64,000 bases of DNA from Forficula auricularia (GCA_024734495.1 JALMQS010000816.1:9509533-9573532); one strand, 5' to 3'; shown: positions 23,292-35,752, counted from the first letter of the stretch. Numbers and translations are program-made. The notes: generated by a model from the letters alone, not told the origin.

Positions 23292-26200
23292 TATGATTCG
23301 AGCTATCGGCGATATGGATCTGGTAGTGCATCTGGAAGTACTTCAAGTTATAGATCGAATTATACTTTACCACGTGATCGATCAAATACCCGTAGTGAGA
23401 CTACATCTGGACGAACTTCTGGGAGCACGTCGAATTCGGGAAATAGTTATCTCAAAGACAAAGATGAAAAATCTACCAATTCTTTACTTGACAAATACAG
23501 TACTAGCAGTATTAAAGATAATGAATCATCGAAATATTCCACAAAAGAACCTGAACGAAAGTCTATTAGGGATAAATATCTCTCTTCATCATCCTATTCT
23601 AATAGAGATAATTCTCGAAATTATATGTCTTCTAACCAAGAGAAAAAGGAAGATCCTCCTCCTCCACCTGTGTCTTATACTACAAGAAGTTTAAGTAGAA
23701 GTGGAATCAGATCAAGAGACCCTAGTCCAGATATTGAACGCACTCCATCTAGCTCTAGTTATTCATCATTATCTCCATTTCGATTGTATTCACGACAACA
23801 TAGTTTTACACGCTCCACCAGTAGAGATTCTACTGTTGAACCCTCTTCTCCAACAACACCTACCTCATCTCATTCTTCAAATTCAAATCTCCAACGATAT
23901 GGGTCATCAAGATATAGTTCTTCTCTAAGAAGTTCAAGTCTTCATGATAAACCCTCAATATTTGGAGTCACCTTATCTTCCCCTAGTGATCGATATCGTT
24001 CCAGGGTACCTTCAATTACATCTTTATCTACGGAAGAAAAAGAAGAAAAAACAAATACATCTCCTACAAAAACAGAATCCCATGTTGCTGGAAATACAAA
24101 AGAAGAATCTAAAAATGAAGAAAAAGCAGTGTCAACTACTACTTCACCTAGTGAAAATTCTGAATCGGTTCAAAAAACATTTATAACAGTAGTAACACGT
24201 GGAACATCACCAACACCACCGTCAAATTCAACATTTCTACGATCCAGAAGAGCTGATTTAGCTCGAGTAATAGAAAAAACAATAGAAAGATCTACCATAA
24301 GACCGGAAACACAAGATAAAGAAATCCAATCTGACAGAGGAGATGACACAGCACGATTATCTAGATATGGAGGATCTACTAGATTCACTTCTACTTATTT
24401 AGACAGATATCCATCTTCAGTTAGTCGATATTCTCGTTATGGATCAACCTATAGTTCTAGTAGAGACAAAGACGAAACAACGAAAACAGAACAAGAAACA
24501 CAGCCAACTCAGCCAAAAATCTGTGAAAGATCAGTATCGAAAGAACTAGAAAAACTTCTAAGTAAAGCGAATGATGAAAAGAAAAATTCATCTTCTCGGA
24601 TGAACATGTCACAAGAAAGCTCAAAAATTGAAAAAGAACCTGAAATAAAGAATTCACTTTCTGCAAAATCTATTAAAGAAGATATAAATAAATCAGAGAA
24701 TAAAGATAGTAAACAAATTACAAAAGAATTAGAGAAAATATTAAGTAAAGCAAACGAAATGAATAAAGTAAAAGATAGTGATCAATTACAAAATGAAACG
24801 AATAATAACGAAAACTTGGTAAGCCAAGAAACGAAAAAGCTATCGAAAACACCCTCTTCCCCTAGAATTCTTTCCCGTAAATCAAGTATTAAAGAAAAAT
24901 CAGGATCAGATTCTGATTCTACTAAAGTTCCTAAATCTCCGAAACCCCTTTCTAGAAAATCAAGCCTTAAGAAAACAAAGAGTAATGTTGATATTCAGGC
25001 CTCAAATAAAGAACCAGAAATAAATTGTTTTTCTAAAAAAGAAAATGAAATCGACAAAAATGAATATTCAGAATCTAATAAGTTTTTGAAAGAACAGAAT
25101 AAAAGTGACAATAGTAATCAAAAAGTTCTTAAAACAGATTCTAGCAAAAGCTTATCTAATTCTTCTAAAAATATAAGTAAATCCAGTTCCCAAACTTCGG
25201 AAGATCAAAAGCCTCCCCCGGTACCAAAGAATGATCATAATATAAAAACATCTCATTCTCTAAATAATAATCAAACTCTTAATAAAGATTTTAGGAAATC
25301 TCCTCTTAATATGGACCAACAATCTCAAAAATTAAAATTAAGTAAAAGTATAGCTGCAATTTCCTCGGCTCCACCTTTAATTAAACGAACTTCACCATCT
25401 TCTGAATCTTCTGAAAGTGACAGTGATACAACTGAAAGTAGTGAAGAAAGTGAAGAAGAGGCCTCCCCATCTACCCAATCGTTACAACCCAACGAATTAC
25501 GAAAGTCTGCAACATTATTGCCATCCTCAGCCGATGAGTCCTCTATAGCGGATAAACCTCCAAGACCACCGTCAAGTCCAAAATCCCAACCAAAAACAGA
25601 AGAAGCGAAATCATTTTTAATGCGTGCTCTAGCACCAGTTACTAATCTTTTCAAAGCAATGAGTCAAGAATCGGCTGATACAAGTAGCTGTGAAAATATA
25701 TCAGAATTGCCACATTCAGGATCAACAGCATCGTTAAGTAATAAATCTGATAAAGAAATAAACAAATTAAAAAAAATTAATCGAAATGAATCAGGTGAAA
25801 GAGCTTGGTGGTTAGATGATAATCCGGAAAATATTCCAGAAGGTATTCAAAGGATTAAAAGTAGTAAATCAATTGGGTCGGAATCTGAGAAGGAAAGTAA
25901 AGAAAAAAATACTTGTAAGATTAAAAAAGTAAAAAGTAGTAAATCGATCACATCTGATTCTGATAAGGAGAGCAAAAAGTCTCTTAAAATAAAAAAATAC
26001 AAAATTAAAAAACAAGAATCTGGCGAGAGAGCGTGGTGGATGGATAGTAATTCAAATATTCCTGAAGGCATACAGAAAGTTAAAAGTAATTCTTCAATTA
26101 ATAAAGAACAAGAAAATCTATTAAAACCACTTAAAAAAATCAGTCGAATTGAATCAGGTGAACGAGCCTGGTGGTTAGATAGTGGAGATGATTCATCAAA

Positions 26201-26730
26201 GACCAGTCTTAAGAAAACTAAATCCGTGGTATCATTTGATTCAGATGTCGACTTGGCTAGTCAAAAAAGTAAAAAAAAATTAGAAGGAATTTCTAATAGT
26301 AATCTAAAGAAATCTCGAAGTAAATCACTGGTTCCTGAAGATCTATCGCCATACCGTATACGCCATCAACAATCAGGTGAACAGGCTTGGTGGCTGACTG
26401 ATAATGCAAATATACCAGAAGGTGTTACGAAACTAACAACATCTGAAGAATCAAGTGAATCAGATGCAGAAGAAATTACTTCATCTTCAAACATCCCTAA
26501 ATTCCCGCTTCAAATCCAAGAACAATCAAAGAAAATTCAAAGAAAATCGGAACCAGATTTAAACACTGGAAGGGTTTCACCCTATGAAAATGTTGAATCA
26601 AAACCCAGAAAAAGAAATCGTTCGAATTCTTTATTTATTGGGAAACATACAAACATCGATGACATTTTGGGCTCCGCTGCCTCTCTAGTCACTCCAGCTA
26701 TTTCAAGATTAAAACATAAAAAAGAGCCAG
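23292..26730 (+). CDS. Exon 3, large Ser-rich exon with four ESGERAWWL repeats
   Basis: This exon follows the acceptor tttttttcag and is open for 3,439 nt to a donor CCAG|gtgaat at 26731. It supplies most of the protein. Ser/Thr/Arg-rich text at the start is typical of disordered, phosphorylated cytoskeletal proteins. A less repetitive block (TFITVVTRGTSPTPP… to ARVIEKTIER) lies at about residues 380-415 of the chained protein. Proline clusters (PPPPPV, KPPPVP, KPPRPP) could bind SH3 or profilin-type partners. A Ser/Glu/Asp tract with a CK2-like pattern precedes RALAPVTNLFKAM. Four repeats, (E/Q)SGE(R/Q)AWW(L/M) often followed by NIPEG(I/V), begin near residues 917, 993, 1038 and 1111. If the donor is not used, the frame stops at 26765 after 11 more residues, giving a possible shorter form with AATAAA at 27092. 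Function is not identified; a cytoskeletal scaffold is only a guess from composition. Confidence 0.85.
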
Positions 26731-27351
26731 GTGAATATAATTTTAAATATAAACACTCTTATTAATTTATAATTAAGTATAATCTTTCAATTATTTGTTA
26801 AAGCAAAAAGACATTTACTAAATTTAAGAATGTATTTGCGCCAAAAATTCTTGAAAATGGTCTTATCACATAATCGAAATGAGTTTTCCGTGAAAACTTA
26901 TACGACTACTGTATATAGCATCTTCCACTTATGGTACTATAGTTAATTGAGAGCAAAAATTTAACTAAAATGTAACTTTGTAATTACCCACTATTCGAAA
27001 TTTCTATAATTAATTTATTTGAAAATAGAAATTACCTTTAGTTTGGTGAAACGTTCCCATAAGAATTTGTCTTTCATTGAAAATCTATATAAATAAAATT
27101 AAGGTTAATATAGTAAAGCATGTAGAGCAAGTAGAAGTTATGTTCACTATAGATAGAAACCGCCATATTGGATCTAGGATAGCTTTTTCTGGTAGTAATA
27201 AATTCTTATTATAAAGAAAATTCCAAAAATATTAATTAAAATTTTTTGCCATACGACAAAAAGTATTATTTTATTAAAAAGAGTAAAATTTTATCTAAAT
27301 CTACGAGTATATAGAACATTTTTTAGCCACAACTACATTTTTATATATAAG

Positions 27352-27800
27352 AAATTAAGGTTTTGTCTGTACAATGCACATGATCGCCCTAAATTTTAAT
27401 TATACACGTTTCAAGAAAAGTGACGAAAGAAAACCCCTTCAACAAAATTCCTGTATGTATGTATGTATGTTTTCTGTCTGTCCGTGCAAATTTTTCTCAC
27501 AATTTACATAAAAACGGCTGGAGGTATTTTTATGAAATTTCGTATTTAGATCAGTTGTCTTCTAGCTTAAAATGATTGCTATAGAACATTTTGATATTTT
27601 GAACCCAAAAGGGAGTTGGGGGGGGGGGGGCACTAATGGGAATTATCAAATAACTCCTAAACTACATATTAACTATACAGAAAATTCTGTTAGAAGCAAA
27701 GTTGTGAGGATGTGATATCTGACAACTTTTTTTTTTATAGAAAAAAACACCCAAAAGAGGAGGGAGGGTCAAAAATAAAAATTCTAGCTGTTACCTATCT
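27352..27800 (+). repeat. Interspersed repeat, copy 2 (intron 3)
   Basis: aaattaaggttttgtctgta…, (TGTA)n, ttatgaaatttcgtatttag, a G run, …acaactttttt. Homologous to 16142-16560. Confidence 0.6.
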
Positions 27801-27972
27801 ACAATATTTTTTATAAGATTCTGATAAAAAAATGGCCCTTCCGAAAAATATTCCTGTAAATAAATAGTTAATTACAAATAATTAAAAAATAATTATTACT
27901 CTTGTTATTCCATGATTCAAAAGTCTATTTTGAATATTATTACTAAAAATATTAAATTGTTTGTGTTTACAG

Positions 27973-28063
27973 AATCGGAGGCGTCCGAGTGCGAAGAAGT
28001 TGATGCCAATCAAGTGCGGATTCATGACAGCACGGCAAAAAAACCCAGCATTCAGAGAGTTGG
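27973..28063 (+). CDS. Exon 4 of the serine-rich gene
   Basis: The acceptor tgtttacag at 27972 is followed by 91 nt and the donor TTGG|gttagt at 28064. Exon 3 leaves one base (G) and this exon completes it as GAA. It encodes ESEASECEEVDANQVRIHD, then STAKKPSIQRV, and leaves GG for the next exon. There are no stops in this phase, and the peptide continues the acidic/serine style of exon 3. The two-base remainder matters: it can be completed by GTC of exon 5 at 30315 or by the C just before the formin ATG at 55088. Confidence 0.68.
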
Positions 28064-29140
28064 GTTAGTAGAAATTGTTTAATTAAACCATGCCAAATTC
28101 GTAAAATATTCCTTAAAAAGTATTTAAAAAATAGGTCGCAAAAGAATTTCTATTAAAATACCATTTATCATTCAGTATCTGCAAATATTTTTTTTTCTCT
28201 CAAAACACATATTTTTACTTTCACTGACACTTCGAATGTGTCCTCTCCTCTCATACATTCAAACTTTTTAATTTGTTAATCTGTAAAAATTCAACAAAGT
28301 CAGCTTAGTGAGAGTACTTTTGCTGAAAATTATTTTGGCTGCTAGAAAATAATTAGTTTGAATGACAGATGAGAAAACTACAGAGCCCTTGATATTTGAC
28401 CGACTTTTTTTGGTATTAAAATTTACATCATTTTAAAATTTATTATATTGGCCAAATTCTGCTAGTCAATGTCATAGCCCTTAAGGAGTAGAGGCTTTGC
28501 TTTTCTACCGAAGATAGAGGGTTTATAAAATTTACTTAATATGTATGAAAAAAATTGTTGATGATCTCTAGCATTAGTATAGAAGGAAAAGGACGATATT
28601 CCATTAATCACAACCTTAATACTAGGGTTTGAGAGGAAGCTTTCATACCACTTGCAGAGTCTCGGTATAAGACAAAGTTGTAGGAAGAATATATGTACAT
28701 GGTATAAGTATTAAAAAAATGTTCTCGATTCCCAAGAAGCATTAATTAAATAATCTGATAACAGCTTAGATAACCATAGCGATTTCTCATTGTAAATTTT
28801 AAATAGAAAAATTGTATAAATTCATTTTATTTTAAAAATAATCAAATTAAGGTTGCAAACAACGTCATTTTGACTCGAAGTGTTTGGCGATCATTCCTCC
28901 GATTACTGATTTGAAAGTATTCCGGTCATTTCAAATGAATTTTGTAGATTAAAATGCTACTTTGAAATGCAAAATTTTAAAAATTTTCTTGCTCCTGAAG
29001 GGGTTACACCCTCTCGGACCCTCATGGAAATCTTTTTAATTTATATTCTTACGGGTCAGCATTATATATTCCTCTGGTTAGCAACGTCGCAATGTTGGCA
29101 ACCCTAAATCGAATGTCTGATCTTTTTATTTTAAAAGTAT
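28064..29140. other. Intron 4, first half: nothing recognised
   Basis: AT-rich, no repeat structure that I can identify. Confidence 0.45.
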
Positions 29141-29895
29141 ATACAGGGTGGGGTATAAAGATCTCCGACATTTTGAAGAGGTATAAAAAATGAAAAAATT
29201 TAACTTGAAAAAAACTGAACATATTTTTGAAAAGAATATAAAATATATATTTTTTTTATGTGGTTTAAACATTATATCAGCCAAAAATGGGGGGGGTCCA
29301 AAATGAAAATTCTAGCCCTTTTGACCAAACTCAACCAAATTTTGTACACATATTCTGTGGACCGCCAAAAGTCAGGAAATGCAAAAATCTAAGCACTCCA
29401 AAATGGGGGAGGGTCAAAAATGAAAATTCTAGCTCTTTAGACCAAACTCAACCAAATTTTGTATACATAGTTTGGTCGAAAGGGCTAGAATTTTCATTTT
29501 TGACCCCCCCCCATTTTGGGTGGTTAATTTTTTAATTTCTAGCCTTCTGGGGATCCAGAAGAATATGTATAGAAAATTTTGTTGAGTTTGGTCGAAAGGG
29601 CTAGAATTTTTATTTTTGACACTCCTCCCCCATTTTTAATTTTTTAATTTCTAGCCTTCTGGGGGTCCACAGAATATGTATACATAATTTGGTTGAATTT
29701 GTTTGAAAAGGCTAGAATTTTTATTTTTAACCCCTCCCCCTTTTTTTGTCTGATATAATGTTTAAAACACATTTTAAAAAAATTATTTTATGTTCTTTTC
29801 AAAAATATATTCAGTTTTTTTCTAGTTAAATGTTTTCATTTTTTTATACTTATCTCTTCAAAATGTGGGAGATCTTTATCCCCAACCCTGTACTT
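29141..29895. mobile_element. Foldback element with GGTGGGG…ATAAAGATC ends (copy 2) and inner module array
   Basis: Terminal arms of about 130 bp (acagggtggggtataaagat… and mirror at 29750-29895). The middle carries about four copies, in both orientations, of a module of about 117 bp (ccaaactcaaccaaattttg…aaaatggggg). The 82-codon frame at 29287 is part of this module. Confidence 0.7.
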
Positions 29896-30314
29896 TATTC
29901 TTCATGTGAATTTAACTAAAAATCAATTTAATCAAAGACAATTCTTATCAAATGGATGATTAATTATTAAATATACCATATGTGAGGATTCATGAGAAAC
30001 GAAGATATTAATTTAATACTCTATTGTTCCTATACAAATAGGCATGTTATTGCAGATTTATAGTGGTATATTAACAAGATTGCTTGTATAATTCCCAACT
30101 CTTTTTATTATGCCACTTTTAATTACTATCACGATAATAGACGTATTTCTTATTGAATTAATCCTCGGTTTGAGTCTAGGCCGGGATGCATTGAAAACGT
30201 TTGTGCATGCAAGGCAGGATGAGCTCTGGCCGACCCATATAAATAAGCCTAAGCGGTGGTAAATTTACGTGTACTTGGAGACAATGGCAATTCAAATGCT
30301 TTGTTTGTCCGCAG

Positions 30315-30471
30315 GTCCGCGTCTGCACAGCCGCCCGCCACTCAGGTAAGCAGTCGACCTCCTCGTTTGCAGAAACAACCTCAACCGTCTAATTGTCCCT
30401 CAAGTATCAATGGGCTGCCACAGTTTTCGATTAAGATTCCAATTCATGCACCGTTAGGAAAATTTTATTAA
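30315..30471 (+). CDS. Exon 5, terminal exon with an internal strong donor
   Basis: The acceptor gtccgcag is followed by G, which completes Gly, then SASAQPPATQ. At 30346 there is a near-consensus donor (CAG|gtaagc). If it is used, this is a 31-nt microexon ending in phase 0. If it is ignored, the frame continues as VSSRPPRLQKQPQPS… to a TAA at 30469-30471 with the C-terminus APLGKFY. The read-through text is proline/glutamine-rich and still protein-like, so both forms may exist. A poly(A) signal AATAAA lies at 30633-30638. The dual use suggests alternative 3' processing: a short protein ending here, and a longer transcript splicing onward. Confidence 0.62.
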
Positions 30472-30632
30472 AGTAAATATCTTCGGAGAAAAAGTGAATT
30501 AATTGCACTCGGAAGAGGTTCTTTTTTTTCTAGTCAATGATCGTTTTCATTTCATGGAATTGAAGAACGTATTAACGTAACAGCAAATTAATTGATAAAA
30601 ACGTAACATAATTGTTTTAAATGGAACATTCC

Positions 30633-30638
30633 AATAAA
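30633..30638 (+). terminator. Poly(A) signal AATAAA downstream of exon 5
   Basis: AATAAA lies 162 nt after the TAA of exon 5 in AT-rich sequence and would end the short transcript form. In so AT-rich a region the hexamer is common by chance. Confidence 0.4.
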
Positions 30639-30639
30639 T

Positions 30640-31375
30640 ACAGTAAAAACTGGAATTATTAAATATATCAGGTTTTAGCATTTTTTTTCTTAAAATAAAC
30701 TGTTAATAGAATTTAGAGAAAAATTTTACAGATAATTCAAAATTATTTTTTCAATATTTTATTTATTTACAAGATTATAGATTAATTACAGAAGTCCGCG
30801 ATGGAAAACTTCTTTAATTAATTTTATGCAATTCTTATATATTTTCAAGTTCTGAAACCAAAAATATATTTATTTTAATATATCACATTTTTTCACAATC
30901 AATGATGGTAAATAAGTTGGCCTCACCTTTTTGTACAAATCGATTAAAGTTTTTAGGAGTTGATAGTTCTATTTCTTTGAACCCCCCATAATTTTGGAAA
31001 AAATACTGACTCTCTTTTTAATTATAGGTTCATTTTATAGTATATTTCATTTTTTGTTTTTTAGCTTGAAAATTTTATAATTTTAGTTTTTTAAGCCCCA
31101 CCTCCTTAATTTTTGGTTCACTTTCAATCAAAATTTAATCAGCTCTTCATCTTAATGAACCAAATCTACATGTGAAATTTTGTTTTGATATTAATACTAG
31201 TTTTTGAGCTAGAGCGTACACAATATTTGGTAACGTACCTACTAACTAAATATTTCCAACTTCACAAAAAATTGACTTACCCCATAATAAGAATTCGATT
31301 TAAAATTTTAGAAAGATTTTATGTACGAGTGAGATGAATACATATAATTTGTAAGTTTGAAGTTTATATCTATCT
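30640..31375. other. Intergenic or intronic DNA with a repeat fragment
   Basis: 31080-31260 is similar to 45125-45260 (part of the ACTTTACCA foldback family). The rest is plain AT-rich DNA. Confidence 0.45.
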
Positions 31376-31580
31376 TATTTATTTCTTTATTTATTTATTT
31401 ATTTTTTTGGCTTTTCGGCCATGGTAGCCATAAGCCATTTACGATACTATTTATTTTTATTTTTAAATTTGTCTCTACCTCGGGGGTCAGATTTTAGCCG
31501 GATGCCTCGAGCCGGATTCGAACTCGGGTCCTCTTGGTTAGCTGGCTGACATGCTACCGCCTAGCCTACCCGACCCCCCA
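31376..31580 (-). mobile_element. tRNA-derived SINE with (TAAA)n tail
   Basis: Minus strand: A-box-like TAGGCTAGGCGGTAGCATGT at 31548-31567, B box GAGTTCGAATCC at 31513-31524, and a 3' TAAA-type tail at 31376-31408. Confidence 0.68.
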
Positions 31581-32240
31581 TTTATTTTATTTATTTATAC
31601 TATGCTCTGAGAGAGATTGTTGTACTAATAAATTCCCGTTTTACCATAAGTTTAAATAGAACCCAAAAAGAGGTATACTTTCCTATATTAAATTAATTTG
31701 TGATTAAAATTATTATAAAATTTAAGTAAATTTATCATATGACCTCATGTATATTTTTCAATATTTTATTCTTTGGCCTTTTTACTTGGAATGTTTATTT
31801 ATATTTCTCAATGAGTAGGAGTAAGTAGTAGGAAAATACTCTTAAATATTTAAAAACCAGGTTACTTAAATATTAGTCAATACCTTTATATTAATTTCTT
31901 TAATAAATATTGACCACACGCTTTAAAGGGGAAACCTTTACTGAGACACAAACAGGCTCAGGGATAACTTTAAGATATTTCAAAAACTTGACATCGAATT
32001 TTTCATGAATACAATTTTTCGATTTATACATTCATTCGTGGTATTGGAAAAGGAAATAAAATTATGTAATCAATCGAGGGATGGTAAATTTACGAAATAT
32101 ATTCACATCTCACCAGGTTTTATTAATTATATCTTTTTACTGGAATAACCCACTTTGAATATACGTATTCATGGTTAATAGAGTAAAGGGTGTGTGTAGT
32201 TTCACAGTGAATGAAATAAAACTCAAAAAGAGGCTTATAC

Positions 32241-32286
32241 AAAACTCAATATATTTCGGATTATTAGTCCATCGTCAGGAGTTTAC
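32241..32286 (-). ncRNA. Hammerhead-like ribozyme core, intact (left arm of 730-bp palindrome)
   Basis: AAACUC, CUGACGA, U, GGA…UCC, GAAA, UAUAUU, GAGUUU. Stem I pairs at six of six positions. Stem III is a two-pair AU helix and the cleavage triplet would be AUU. Confidence 0.58.
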
Positions 32287-32791
32287 AAGTCAATACTAAT
32301 AATGATTGAACGAGTGGGTCGCCACTTCTTGACACTCAAATCATGGTTACCAATATAACAAAATATAACATATTCAAATCTTACACAAGAAAAACAACTC
32401 AATGAAAATTTAAAATTAAAAAAAAAAAAAAAAAATTTTAAAAAATTGTTTACAAAAAGATTTTCTTTTTTAATTATAGAATATATAAACGTAAATATAA
32501 GAAATCTAAAGATATGAAATATTAATATAAATATTTTATATTAATATTCATATTTACTTAGATTTCCTATATTTACATTTATATATTTTACAATTAAAAA
32601 AGAAAAATCTTTGTAAAACAATTTAAAAAAAAAAAAAAAAATTTTTTTTTTTTTTTTTTTTTTTAATTTTAAATTTTCATTGGTGCCTCTCCTGTGTAAG
32701 ATTTGAATGTTATATTTTGTTATATTGGCAACCATGATCCGAATGTCAAGAATGGCGACCACTCGTTCAATCATTATTAGTACGGAACTCT

Positions 32792-32839
32792 GTAAACTCC
32801 TGATGATGAAACTAATAATCCGAAATATATTGAGTTTGT
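32792..32839 (+). ncRNA. Hammerhead-like core (right arm of 730-bp palindrome)
   Basis: AAACUC, CUGAUGA, U, weakened stem II (GAA…UCC), GAAA, UAUAUU, GAGUUU. Catalytic core and stem I are intact. Confidence 0.52.
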
Positions 32840-33715
32840 GCATAAACCTCTTTGAGTTTTATTTCATTCACTGTGAAACTACACACCCTTTAACTCTGCT
32901 TAACTCAACATCATGTTTCACCTAAAACCTACACCACTTTCCATAAGTAAAATACGTAGTCTCATGTATTTAATTTTTTGTGGATTTTTAGACAAAATCC
33001 CAATTTTTATTATTTGTTTTTGAAATTTAGACTTTAAATTTTAAAATATGCATATAGAACTCGGATAAAGAAATGAATTAACTTTATTTTTCAAAGTTGA
33101 TTATAATTTTTAAAAATTGTGGCTACTCTCCTATAAGCCTGTGAATAACGATTGATGGCTGTCATAAATTCACCAACAGTGATTAAGATTATTTCCTCAT
33201 ATTTTAATATGTTTTATTCTATCATTATTTAATATACTAGCTATTTATTCAGGGAATTTCCCATTGCTATATTCTATTGATTCACAAGCGCCTAAAAGTT
33301 AGATAACCATGCAACAAGGTATGCGTGGAAAAACTAATCGACTTATCACGCACTTCCATTTTATAACCCCGACATTCGATAAAAACTTACCTATACTAAA
33401 TTAAAATAGAAACCAAAATAATTTTCATTTGTAATGTATAATTTTGAATGAAGTGGAGAGAAGGTCAAGAACATATTTATTTATTTTTAATTTCCAATTT
33501 TAAAATGTTTTCTTTTTTCTTTATATAAGGCGTTGTTTAGGTACTTAAAAAATTAATAATAAATTTGATCATTTTATTATAAATTAATTTATTATTTTCT
33601 TTTCTTACTTTTGAAGCTATTGAATGTCATGGCTTGTTTTTAAATTTAGAATCACTATAGAGGGCGAAATTTTACAAATGAAGACTTAAATCTTTGAGTG
33701 AAATATATAGCGCTA

Positions 33716-33828
33716 TACATATGTCAGAGGGGTTCACCACACGGGTAGCCAATTGACCCGGAATGCTAATTGTGGCTCTCGTGTACAATTCCCGAGAAGG
33801 TAAAAAACAACCATTCTGACATATAATT
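33716..33828. repeat. Small inverted-repeat element
   Basis: ATATGTCAGAGGGGTT at the left is mirrored by AACCATTCTGACATAT at the right around a GC-richer core (cacacgggtagcc…). Confidence 0.5.
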
Positions 33829-34160
33829 AAAAATAATCCATTCTATTTCGGATAGATGACAATCTCATGTGATTTTCTTAGAAATTTAAAATCTATTTCT
33901 ACCGGTAAATTGATCTCTCATAAATACTCTCATAAATACCTATATATTATTTTAAAGTTTAATTTTTATAGAGCTGCCCACCTCAATTGATAACTCACAA
34001 ATTCAGTGAATGAAACGTTAAGCTAATTTTTATAAATTAAAATTAAAAATTATAAATATGAGATATTTTCCAAAGATTATTATTATTATTAAATTGAATG
34101 TTCATAAGGAATGGGACTAAATAATTTTTTCAAAAACAAAATTTTTAGATGACATTTTAG

Positions 34161-34585
34161 AACTAAGTTGCTGAGAAATCTAAATAGATCAACGAAACGT
34201 TTAATTCTGATTTTTTTTTTAATATTATTTTGTCCTCACTACTACGAATCTTTAATATTAAACTTAGAAATCATTCTATATTATCATTATTATTATTACA
34301 TTATAATTCTGCTGAGAATAAAATACAAGATATTATTGTTACTGCCACTGAAAGAGGAGACAGAGGGGAATGCCGCATTGGATTTCCTTCACTGACTTTT
34401 CAAAACCCTGAAGAAGGAAGGAATAGCCTCCGAAACGTCGGTTTTATGAATAAAAAGATAGTGTAAATTATCTTCTTCTTTTTTTGGACTGCCTCATCAA
34501 TATCCACTTAATTATTATTATTAAATTGAAAGTTTCTTTTTGCCGAGAGTAGCAGAATTTTGATAAATTGAACGAGACAATAAAA
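34161..34585 (+). repeat. Interspersed repeat with a ribozyme-like core; Penelope-end motif
   Basis: Positions 34290-34500 match 49540-49760 (ataattctgctgagaataaa…atcaatatccact). The 3' side carries ttgccgagagtagcagaatt, also seen at 5198-5215, 51410-51430 and, inverted, near 12340, tying it to the Penelope-type fragments. Confidence 0.55.
34401..34448 (+). ncRNA. Hammerhead-like ribozyme core, intact
   Basis: AAAACC, CUGAAGA, A, stem II GGA(A)GG…CCUCC, GAAA, CGUC, GGUUUU. Stem I pairs six of six; stem II is five pairs with one bulge. It lies in a repeat shared with 49470-49760 and with the end of the window. Confidence 0.6.
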
Positions 34586-34773
34586 TGGAAAAATAAATTA
34601 AATTAAAAATTTATTTTTTCAGCAGAAGACACACTCTTTTAGTGTCTCCTTTAATTATTATTATTTTTGATTTTTCAAAGATCTTCTAAGTGTTACATTT
34701 AATATACCTTTTATTAAAATTAACATTTAAAAAATATAAATTACTAGGTAGGTCTAAGAAATAAAAGACAAAT

Positions 34774-34826
34774 TCCAAGACTCTATATATATTTCTGGGT
34801 TACGGTCTTCTTCAGGAGTTCCCATA
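34774..34826 (-). ncRNA. Hammerhead-like core (left arm of small foldback)
   Basis: ACUC, CUGAAGA, a weak stem II, GAAA, an AU-only stem III, GAGU. Partly decayed. Confidence 0.4.
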
Positions 34827-34841
34827 GAAAAAGTTTTCTAC

Positions 34842-34892
34842 GTGAATTCCTGAAGATGGGCTCGTAACCCAAAATATATATAGAGTCTTGGA
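34842..34892 (+). ncRNA. Decayed hammerhead-like core (right arm of small foldback)
   Basis: CUGAAGA, U, GGG…CCC, then AAAA instead of GAAA, so the catalytic G12 is lost; the flanks match its mirror copy. Confidence 0.35.
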
Positions 34893-35752
34893 ATTTGTCT
34901 TTTATTTCTTAAATTTACTTAGTAATTTATATTTTTTTAAATTTTAATTTTATTAAATATGTTTCCCTTAGAACCTACACCATTTTCCCTGAACAAAATT
35001 TACCATATACCTTTTAGGTAGTGCACTCTTAAAATATAGAAATGGTAAATTCTTTGTGCAAACAGTGAATGGATTCCCTGGGACGAACCTGTCGATCGAT
35101 CTCTATGCTCGTGACTCGTGACTCCAGATCCGTCTTTCGGTCTGTATTTCCTAGGATCGTGTCCGGCTGTCAAACTCTTTTTTCGCCGAGATCACGTTTT
35201 CATTTCTTTTAAATTGATATCGCTTATCTATATATATTTTCCATTCTTTTTTTTGTATTTATTTATTTATTTATTTTGTATTTATGACCATCAATTTCCG
35301 GATATATAGTCTGAGTGGAACATCTGCTGTTGGTCCCTTCAAATCACAATAGATTAGTGACATTGACATTAATTTAATAAGTGAAGCTATTGAAAATAGT
35401 CTTCTTCGTTCATTCATTCATTATTCGATTCAATTAATCCAGTATATTTATAATGGTGACCGAGAACGAGGACCACCAAAACAAAATAATCAAAAAGACA
35501 AGAGGTTAATTCAAAGGGTCGATGCAACACGTCGGATTAATAAAAGCTCGAATTATGCGAATTATGGGCTTGTTGTTGTTTCTAAGCAAACTTGATTGAT
35601 TACGCCACCGTTTACAAGTGAAACATTGTTCGCAAATTCAGGTCGCCCTCCTGCTCGCCATTTACTTTCTTTACTCTTGGGACTCGACACCGTCCAATTT
35701 GCAGAAAAGACAAATGAAAATATCTAGTGTAAAATTTAAAATAAAAATATGT

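Larger units (their letters stand above)
32174..32907. repeat. 730-bp near-perfect palindrome
   Basis: The left arm (from tagagtaaagggtgtgtgtag) repeats in reverse complement to about 32907, centred near 32540. The arms of about 350 bp include matched A-rich/T-rich runs and a matched ribozyme-like core; differences are few. The small reading frames inside are by-products. Confidence 0.78.
34757..34920. repeat. Small foldback with ribozyme-like arms
   Basis: Arms aataaaagacaaattccaag…ggttac and their mirror meet around 34833. Confidence 0.65.

Noticed and set aside
30120..30260. A SINE with B box GGTTTGAGTCT
   Set aside because: Only one box resembles the consensus and no tail or body match was found.
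32541..32925. Frames of 100 and 72 codons
   Set aside because: They lie within the palindrome and poly(A)/poly(T) runs.
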